Source of the DNA: Myxococcales bacterium
Lineage (GTDB): Bacteria; Myxococcota_A; Bradymonadia; UBA4248
Direction of reading: 5' to 3'
Assembly: GCA_004554395.1 (NCBI GenBank)
Contig: SFMP01000099.1
Span: 1-16,114, forward strand
DNA length: 16,114 bases
Shown: one piece after another, positions 6,213 through 11,630 of the stretch
Position numbering within the stretch: position 1 is the stretch's first letter
Layout of the letters: the number at the start of each line of letters is the position of its first letter
The notes under the pieces: generated by a model
Told to the model about the DNA's origin: nothing
The model's database searches: none
The model's input: only the letters and a program-made list of their open reading frames with translations
Translations under genes and position numbers: made by a program

Positions 6213-8468
6213 TTAAAATCGCAGCTGTGGCACATTAACGGTCATAATTGAGCCCGCCACCGAAGTGAGCGTAAACGGTCCAGCAGTCCACGAAATGCAT
6301 GGATTTGCATCGATCGTACAATAATCGCCATTGCAAATCATCGTATCGTTGAGCAGATCGAGGAGATAGCGCATATCGCTCGTATATGGGCGCAAGCGCG
6401 TAAAAGCAAAAGGCGTGGGTTCGACGACGCCGGGCATATTTGAGATTTCGGGAGTGGGGACGATGTTTGGGTCTGACCAATAATAAGTCGACGAAATGAC
6501 GGCGTCGGCGCTCCCGAACGAGGCGACGATCATGGCGATCGGCGTTTCGGCAACTTTATCGGGTTCATTCGTCGGGTCATCGGGATCGGGCGTTTCGCCA
6601 CCGCCACCGCCGCCGCCATTCGATTCGTTTCCATCGCCTGGACCATTACTGCCCCCCGATCCGTTTCCATCGCCGATATTGTCGCCACCGTCTTTTTGGG
6701 ATGGCGAATTGGCGCCGTCTGGACCGCTCGCAGGCGCGATATCATCGGAGAGATTGCGATTATCGACGATATTGCCTAGGGCGTAGACGTTTTTAATCGT
6801 GACGTATTCGTCGATAGCCGAGGCAACGAGCGCACAAGGTGCCTCGTTACACGTGACTTGCGACATCGTATAGCTATTGAGAATGCTCGAGTGCGCAGTG
6901 GCTTTGGCGATCATGCCCGAAGAATAGGCGTTGCCCGTGACCGTTGCCTCGGCATAGAGATCGACGATCTTCGACGTCTTCGAGAGATGCGAGACGGCGC
7001 CCGCCGCGTGTGTCCCGCCCGTAGCGCGGCACAGCGCCCGAGCTTTTGAGATTTGGACATTATTCGCCTGTGCGATGAGGCAAGCTGCATTGTCGTCGAT
7101 AGCCGTCACATTGCCCTGCGACGAGATATGAGCAAACGACGAAGTTTCGGCTTGGGCGACGATGCCCGCGGCGTTGGATTGCGCCGTGACTTTTCCAACC
7201 GCCGTGATATCCGAAAACGTCGTCTTCGTCGCGTGCGCGGCCAGTGGCGCGACGTTACTGTGCCCGACGAGCGAGAGATATAGAGAAATCTCGCGGATAT
7301 TGGCGTCTTGTGTATGACCAAATAGGGCAATATCGTCGCGTTCGGCATCGCCAATCGTCAATTGAATATGTGCAGATCCGTCTTCGGTCGCCGCCGATAT
7401 CGCGTGGAAATTGCCGATAAAAATCGCACTAAACGGCTTTTCTTCGGTGCCCCATCCAACCCATTTCGACGGGTCATCGGCAATGGCATCGCCCAAGTTA
7501 ATGTCGTTGACGAGGGCAAATGCCTGCATTGCCGAGACTTCCAAGTCGCCGGCATTCCAAGCATCGCGCAAAGCGACGAAAGTCTTAGCATCGGCAATCA
7601 TCGTTGCGCAGCCCATTTTTCCGCCGAGAGCGGCGACGACTTCGCTACACGTGCATCCGTCGTCGTCTTTTTTATAGGGGGTATTGGGGCATGCATCGTT
7701 GCAATTGGGCACGCCATCGCTGTCGTCGTCGGCTAAGTTTTCGGGCGAATCGGGCGTGCCACAGCCACATGTACCGGGATCGTTTTTTTGGGGGTCGTTG
7801 GGGCAGGCATCGATGCAATCGAGCACGCCATCGCCATCGGTATCGATATCGGGCACGCCACAGCCGCAAACACCGGGCTTTTTCTTATCGGGATCGTTGG
7901 GGCAAAAATCGATCGAATTTACGACGCACAAGGGAATGCCCGTATCGGGGTCGAGAGTATCGGGCACGTCGCAACCACAGACGCCAGGCGCCGTTTTATC
8001 GGGGCTGTTGGGGCAGAGGTCGAATTTTTCTTTGAGGCATGGCGGGATTCCCGATCCGTCGTTGGCGTCGTCGGCGACGCCACAGCCACAAATTCCGGGC
8101 AAAGTCTTGAGAGGATCGTTGGGGCACAAGTCGATATTCTGCGTCAAGCAGAGCGCAATTCCATCGGGTCCTTTCGTATCGGCAATGCCACAGCCACAAA
8201 TTCCGGGGGCTGTTTTATGGGGGTCGTTGGGGCAAAAATCGACGATATCGGTTTTGCAAGTATAGAGCCCCGTAATCGCATTGAGTACATCGGGAATGCC
8301 ACAGCCACAAATCCCGGGGCGCGTTTTATTGGGGTCGTCGGGGCAAAGATCGACGACTTCTTCGTCGGGGATCGATGTGTCTTTTTCGCACGAAGCGGCG
8401 CCCATAGCGAGCGATAGGCACGCGCAGGCGAGGACGAAATCTCTACAGCTTTTATTGATATAGCGCAC
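6213..8468 (-). CDS. Exported cysteine-rich CGCG-repeat protein with GLUG-like beta region, probable lipoprotein
   Basis: About 751 residues. I prefer GTG 8468, which has GAGG at 7 bases; in-frame ATGs at 8492 and 8495 lack a Shine-Dalgarno and directly abut a hairpin. The N-terminus has a short basic region and hydrophobic core ending GAASC, so C27 may be lipidated, though the lipobox is weak (Ala at -3). Residues ~40-274 hold six full copies and one partial copy of a ~36-residue repeat of the form CPNDPxKxxPGxCGCGxPD, related to TSP3 calcium-binding repeats and common in myxobacterial surface proteins. Residues ~290-570 show short repeated strands resembling GLUG-type or beta-helical surface modules. 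A Gly/Asn/Asp-rich linker (~570-639) interrupts this region before a short C-terminal domain. Probably surface-exposed and disulfide-rich. It is downstream of and co-directional with the Hsp70 gene. Ligand and role unknown. Confidence 0.85.
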   Translation of the reverse strand: MRYINKSCRDFVLACACLSLAMGAASCEKDTSIPDEEVVDLCPDDPNKTRPGICGCGIPDVLNAITGLYTCKTDIVDFCPNDPHKTAPGICGCGIADTKGPDGIALCLTQNIDLCPNDPLKTLPGICGCGVADDANDGSGIPPCLKEKFDLCPNSPDKTAPGVCGCDVPDTLDPDTGIPLCVVNSIDFCPNDPDKKKPGVCGCGVPDIDTDGDGVLDCIDACPNDPQKNDPGTCGCGTPDSPENLADDDSDGVPNCNDACPNTPYKKDDDGCTCSEVVAALGGKMGCATMIADAKTFVALRDAWNAGDLEVSAMQAFALVNDINLGDAIADDPSKWVGWGTEEKPFSAIFIGNFHAISAATEDGSAHIQLTIGDAERDDIALFGHTQDANIREISLYLSLVGHSNVAPLAAHATKTTFSDITAVGKVTAQSNAAGIVAQAETSSFAHISSQGNVTAIDDNAACLIAQANNVQISKARALCRATGGTHAAGAVSHLSKTSKIVDLYAEATVTGNAYSSGMIAKATAHSSILNSYTMSQVTCNEAPCALVASAIDEYVTIKNVYALGNIVDNRNLSDDIAPASGPDGANSPSQKDGGDNIGDGNGSGGSNGPGDGNESNGGGGGGGETPDPDDPTNEPDKVAETPIAMIVASFGSADAVISSTYYWSDPNIVPTPEISNMPGVVEPTPFAFTRLRPYTSDMRYLLDLLNDTMICNGDYCTIDANPCISWTAGPFTLTSVAGSIMTVNVPQLRF

Positions 8469-8496
8469 ACCATACCTCGCTACGCACACCATCATC

Positions 8497-8520
8497 GGCG
8501 TCGGTGCCCCAACGACGCCG
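8497..8520 (-). terminator. Perfect hairpin after the Hsp70 gene
   Basis: Inverted repeat CGGCGTCG/CGACGCCG around a TTGGGGCA-type loop, 5 bp after the Hsp70 stop codon. No T-run follows, so it may attenuate or protect the upstream mRNA rather than terminate. Its position argues against the ATG at 8495 as start of the next gene. Confidence 0.4.
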
Positions 8521-8525
8521 CCCGG

Positions 8526-10322
8526 TTACGTCGTCTGCTCGATGAGATCGATAGCCTTATCGATATCGGAAGATAATTTCTTGATAGTACTCGCGTCGTT
8601 GCCTTGTGCCATTGCATCGTTGGCCTTTGTCATGAGCGAATTGGCATGCGAGGCGATCGAATCGGGCAAAGAAACGCTCTGGGTGAGCATTTTAAGCGAC
8701 GAAACGCGCGATTTCAAACGAGCGATATCATTTCGCAGTGCGACGTCGTTGGCTTCGCTTTCGAAATAGGCGTTATTTTCGAGTTTCATGGCGTCGATTT
8801 CGTCTTGTGTGAGATTCGACGATCGCGAAATCGATACGTTGTGTTCTTTTTGCGTTTCGAGGTCGCGCGCCGTCACGTTGACGATGCCGTCGGCGTCGAC
8901 GTCGAACGTGATTTCGATATCGACTTGCCCAGCGGGCGCGCGTCGAATGCCGCTAAACGTGAACTCGGCGAGCACTTGGTTATCGTTTGCTTGCGTATGT
9001 TCGCCTTGCAAGACGACGATGCGAAGCGATGTTTGGTTGTTTTCCGATGTCGTAAAGACGGTACTATTGGAGCATGGAATCGTCGTATTTTTGGGCGTAA
9101 TGACGTAGAATTGCCCACCGTGAATGGCGATGCCCAAATCGAGCGGCGTCACGTCGAGCAAGATGTGTTCTTGCCCACCGTGAATGAGCTCATCGGCTTG
9201 AATCGCCGCGCCCATCGCCACGACTTCGTCGGGATTGATGTTTTTGGCAGGCGGTTTTTGGAAAAACTCCGACACAGCCGATTGAACGAGTGGCATCCGC
9301 GTCATGCCGCCGACTAAGACGACTTCGTCGATATCGCTTTGCGAAACGTTTGCATCCATCAGGGCGATTTGACAAATCTTGAGCGTTCGCTTGACCAAGT
9401 CGATGACGAGGTTTTCGAATTCATCGCGCGTCAACTCCGTATTCAAGTGCAACGCCGTGCCATCGGCTGCCGTCTGAATAAATGGCAAGCTGATTTCGGT
9501 CGATTTGACTTCGCTAAGCTCGCATTTTGCCTTTTCGGCCGCGATTTTGAGCCGTTGCATCGCCATCGGATCTTCGCGCAAGTCGACGCCATTTTCGCGA
9601 GCAAACCCCAAGACCAAATGTTCGATGATGCGATTGTCGAAATCTTCACCGCCAAGGAACGTGTCGCCCGTCGTCGACAAGACGTTGAACACGCCCTCGT
9701 CGATTTTCAATATCGAGACGTCGAACGTACCGCCGCCCAAGTCGAAAACGGCTATCGTCTGCGACTTCTGCATTTGCGTGCCATAGGCGATGGCGGCGGC
9801 AGTCGGCTCGTTGATGATGCGCAAGACGTCGAGCCCGGCGATCTTTCCAGCATCGATCGTCGCTTGTCGCTGGGCGTCGTTAAAATACGCCGGCACCGTA
9901 ATAATCGCCTCTGTGCACGGCTCGCCCAAATAATCTTCCGCCACTTGGCGCAATTCGCTCAAGATCATCGCCGAAATTTCGGGCAATGCATAGTACTTGT
10001 CTTTCATCTTGACGCGAATGTCGTTATGCGGCCCCTCGACGATTTCATAAGGGACGGCATCGATGCATTCCTGCACCTCGGGGTCGTCGATGCTACGACC
10101 GATCAATCGCTTCGTCGAATAGACCGTATTCGCCGCATTCGTAATCGATTGGCGCTTGGCGAGTTGGCCCGTGAGCCGTTTACCACTTTCAGAAATTGCG
10201 ACGATCGAAGGCGTAGTCTTGTAACCGGACTTGTTCGAGATGATAAAGGGTTTTCCGTGTTCGACGATGGCGACACACGAATTCGTCGTACCAAGGTCGA
10301 TTCCAATGGCGTATTCCGTCAT
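8526..10322 (-). CDS. Hsp70 (DnaK-type) chaperone, probable paralogue
   Basis: 598 residues; ATG 10322 follows AAGGA at about 9 bases. The ATPase domain (~1-370) keeps the phosphate-1 motif IGIDLGTTNSCVAI at 6-19, VPAYFNDAQRQAT at 143-155, the DLGGGTFDVS phosphate-2 motif at 194-203 and VLVGGMTRMP at 335-344. The linker DVTPLDLGI (390-398) replaces the usual DVTPLSLGI. The beta substrate-binding part covers ~400-500, with a shortened helical lid after it. It ends ...DLIEQTT without the acidic, Gly-rich EEVD-like tail of housekeeping DnaK. No grpE is beside it and the only J-protein has an unusual architecture, so it is probably a dedicated paralogue; calling it the main DnaK would need the rest of the genome. 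It forms an operon with the J-domain gene 19 bp upstream. Confidence 0.92.
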   Translation of the reverse strand: MTEYAIGIDLGTTNSCVAIVEHGKPFIISNKSGYKTTPSIVAISESGKRLTGQLAKRQSITNAANTVYSTKRLIGRSIDDPEVQECIDAVPYEIVEGPHNDIRVKMKDKYYALPEISAMILSELRQVAEDYLGEPCTEAIITVPAYFNDAQRQATIDAGKIAGLDVLRIINEPTAAAIAYGTQMQKSQTIAVFDLGGGTFDVSILKIDEGVFNVLSTTGDTFLGGEDFDNRIIEHLVLGFARENGVDLREDPMAMQRLKIAAEKAKCELSEVKSTEISLPFIQTAADGTALHLNTELTRDEFENLVIDLVKRTLKICQIALMDANVSQSDIDEVVLVGGMTRMPLVQSAVSEFFQKPPAKNINPDEVVAMGAAIQADELIHGGQEHILLDVTPLDLGIAIHGGQFYVITPKNTTIPCSNSTVFTTSENNQTSLRIVVLQGEHTQANDNQVLAEFTFSGIRRAPAGQVDIEITFDVDADGIVNVTARDLETQKEHNVSISRSSNLTQDEIDAMKLENNAYFESEANDVALRNDIARLKSRVSSLKMLTQSVSLPDSIASHANSLMTKANDAMAQGNDASTIKKLSSDIDKAIDLIEQTT

Positions 10323-10341
10323 TCTATCAGTTCCTTAAAAC

Positions 10342-11097
10342 TTACGATGCCTGCAATTTCGCAAAAGCACCCGAAACGGCCTTAAAAATCGCCGCAATGC
10401 GTGGCGCAAAAGGTCCTAAATTCTTGCGAAAATAACGGTCTGGGTGGAACAGCTTCGTGCGTTGCATATAAGCTTGGCGTATCGCACTTTTATCGCTCAT
10501 TCCCTCGTCGATGCCGAGTATTTCATACGGCGAAAAATCGCTCAAATTATCGTAGATAAACTCGACAAAAGCCTGCATTTCTGGCGATAAATCGAACTTT
10601 ACATCGAATAATTTAGGCGAAAACCGCCGAAACGCCGAAAACAACCGTTGCGGAATATAGGCGGCACAAACGTCATCGGGGAATTGAAACGACGGCATAG
10701 CCGGCGCACTCGCCACGGGCAATACGCCCGAAGCACTCGGTATACTCGGCGCACTTGCCGCAGCATTCGACCGCGTCAAACCATGCCGAACCGAATCGGT
10801 AGCGACTGGCGACACGGGCTGGCGGCGCACATTCCCCATCTGCGACGCCCCTGCACGCCCACTCCCCGACGCCGTATTTCGCCACGTCAAGAAGCCCAAC
10901 AACCGCAAATGGACATACGCCTCGGCAAGCCGCTCTCGCGTCGTCGGCACCGTCTCGAGAATCTCGTCAAACGTGCGCATCCCATCCGTAAAATCGAGCA
11001 CGACCCAGTCTAGTGGCGTCAAATCGCGATAATCGGGCGCCTCACAAGTGCAACGTTGCGCCACGGTCTGCGGATCTATGTGTAAGCCATCTCCCAT
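10342..11097 (-). CDS. J-domain protein with N-terminal winged-helix-like region
   Basis: 251 residues; ATG 11097 is preceded by GAGG at about 6 bases. The J-domain is at the C-terminus (~189-249): SPYEILGIDEGMSDKSAIRQ, then the essential HPD at 218-220, which stimulates Hsp70 ATPase. The N-terminal ~25-72 (TPLDWVVLDFTDGMRTFDEI ... LRLLGFLTW) resembles the helix-rich DUF4388/PatA-type modules joined to J-domains in myxobacterial proteins. Residues ~75-135 are a Ser/Ala/Pro-rich linker. It lacks the Gly/Phe region and zinc centre of classical DnaJ, so it is a class C J-protein. The stop lies 19 bp before the Hsp70 start, so the pair is almost certainly co-transcribed and cooperates. Client proteins are unknown. 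Confidence 0.9.
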   Translation of the reverse strand: MGDGLHIDPQTVAQRCTCEAPDYRDLTPLDWVVLDFTDGMRTFDEILETVPTTRERLAEAYVHLRLLGFLTWRNTASGSGRAGASQMGNVRRQPVSPVATDSVRHGLTRSNAAASAPSIPSASGVLPVASAPAMPSFQFPDDVCAAYIPQRLFSAFRRFSPKLFDVKFDLSPEMQAFVEFIYDNLSDFSPYEILGIDEGMSDKSAIRQAYMQRTKLFHPDRYFRKNLGPFAPRIAAIFKAVSGAFAKLQAS

Positions 11098-11158
11098 CAG
11101 TGCCTCGATTTCCTACGCGTTATCGATTCGACAAAAACGATAAGCCGACATCCGTCTT

Positions 11159-11187
11159 AATGTAAGCGTAGATGCAGTTTTTCGCAA
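11159..11187 (-). promoter_or_regulatory. Promoter candidate for the J-domain/Hsp70 operon
   Basis: On the minus strand TTGCGA (11187-11182), a 17-nt spacer, then TACATT (11164-11159), each four of six to the sigma70 consensus. It lies about 62 bp before the J-domain start. No sigma32-type element or CIRCE inverted repeat was seen, so heat-shock control is not evident. Confidence 0.35.
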
Positions 11188-11204
11188 GTATTTGATGAAT
11201 GTGG

Positions 11205-11237
11205 GAGGGCTATTTCGCTAACGCTCAATACGCCCTC
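11205..11237 (-). repeat. Dispersed structured repeat, copy B
   Basis: Read on the minus strand: outer stem GAGGGC/GCCCTC, bulged G, TATT/AATA, tandem GA/GA, inner stem GC/GC, loop GTTA. The inner part is identical to copy C 61 bp away, but the outer stem differs completely and remains paired. Confidence 0.8.
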
Positions 11238-11240
11238 TCG

Positions 11241-11263
11241 GCCAGCCTGCACGGCAGGCTGGC
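11241..11263. repeat. Perfect 10-bp inverted repeat
   Basis: GCCAGCCTGC and GCAGGCTGGC around the trinucleotide ACG, lying exactly between structured repeats B and C. No T-run; function unknown. Confidence 0.6.
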
Positions 11264-11265
11264 TA

Positions 11266-11300
11266 GCACGGCTATTTCGCTAACGCTCAATACGCCGTGC
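11266..11300 (-). repeat. Dispersed structured repeat, copy C
   Basis: Read on the minus strand: outer stem GCACGGC/GCCGTGC (7 bp, perfect), bulged G, TATT/AATA, tandem GA/GA, inner stem GC/GC, loop GTTA. Longest intact outer stem among the GA-containing copies. Confidence 0.8.
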
Positions 11301-11308
11301 CGCCGTGC

Positions 11309-11343
11309 TATGTTCGCAGCGCCTACGGCGCTTTGCGAGCATA
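11309..11343. repeat. Inverted repeat with AGCGCC/GGCGCT core
   Basis: Stem TATG, TCGC, AGCGCC / GGCGCT, GCGA, CATA with small bulges and a TAC loop. It immediately follows the copy B-C cluster and has no T-run. Confidence 0.5.
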
Positions 11344-11413
11344 CGCACGTGCTTTTTTGACGAGCGTCATGGCCCACTTTTGGAGCTTCGATCGCATTTC
11401 TATCCATATAAAA

Positions 11414-11595
11414 ACGACAAAACCCGCCCGGCGGGCGGGTTAAATCAAACCACATACGACATACGACAAAACCCGCCTTGCGGGCGGGTTTCGCGCCATC
11501 CCCATACGACGAAACCCGCCCGGCGGGCGGGTTAAATCAAACCACATACGACATACGACAAAACCCGCCTTGCGGGCGGGTTTCGCGCCATCCCC
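11414..11595. repeat. 92-bp tandem duplication carrying four hairpins
   Basis: 11414-11505 and 11506-11595 are near-identical (one A/G difference seen). Each unit contains one hairpin of the AACCCGCCCG-GCGGGCGGGTT type and one AAACCCGCC/GGCGGGTTT hairpin with a TTGCG loop, plus CATACGAC spacers. It lies 36 bp after the OmpA-like stop codon. Confidence 0.9.
11467..11585 (-). terminator. Terminator cluster after the OmpA-like gene
   Basis: On the minus strand the GC-rich hairpins of the duplication end in GGCGGGTTTTG (one per unit) or GGCGGGTTTCG, giving short T-runs right after strong stems. Repeated placement directly downstream of a gene likely to be highly expressed fits serial termination. 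Confidence 0.5.
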
Positions 11596-11630
11596 GCACT
11601 GGGAATGGAGGTGATTGCTAAGCAAGCGAA

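Larger units (their letters stand above)
11098..11630. other. Hairpin-dense intergenic region between the J-domain and OmpA-like genes
   Basis: 533 bp without a supported gene. From left to right it holds a promoter candidate for the chaperone operon, two copies of the TATTGA/GAAATA repeat on the minus strand with a 10-bp hairpin between them (11241-11263), another hairpin with AGCGCC/GGCGCT core at 11309-11343, and the 92-bp duplication with four terminator-like hairpins. Short open frames here arise from the repeats. Confidence 0.7.

Noticed and set aside
9339..10385. 348-codon plus-strand open frame
   Set aside because: Antisense to the Hsp70 gene, whose motifs are fully conserved in the other frame; no ribosome-binding site or family match.
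10322..11200. CIRCE or sigma32 heat-shock element before the chaperone operon
   Set aside because: No 9-bp CIRCE inverted repeat and no CTTGAA/CCCCAT-type promoter could be found.
11414..11595. CRISPR-like array
   Set aside because: Only two long units, with the apparent repeats being terminator-like hairpins; no unique spacers of constant length and no cas genes.
11225..11625. Small open frames in the repeat-rich spacer
   Set aside because: They are made of the structured repeats and the 92-bp duplication and repeat the same residues; no gene signal.
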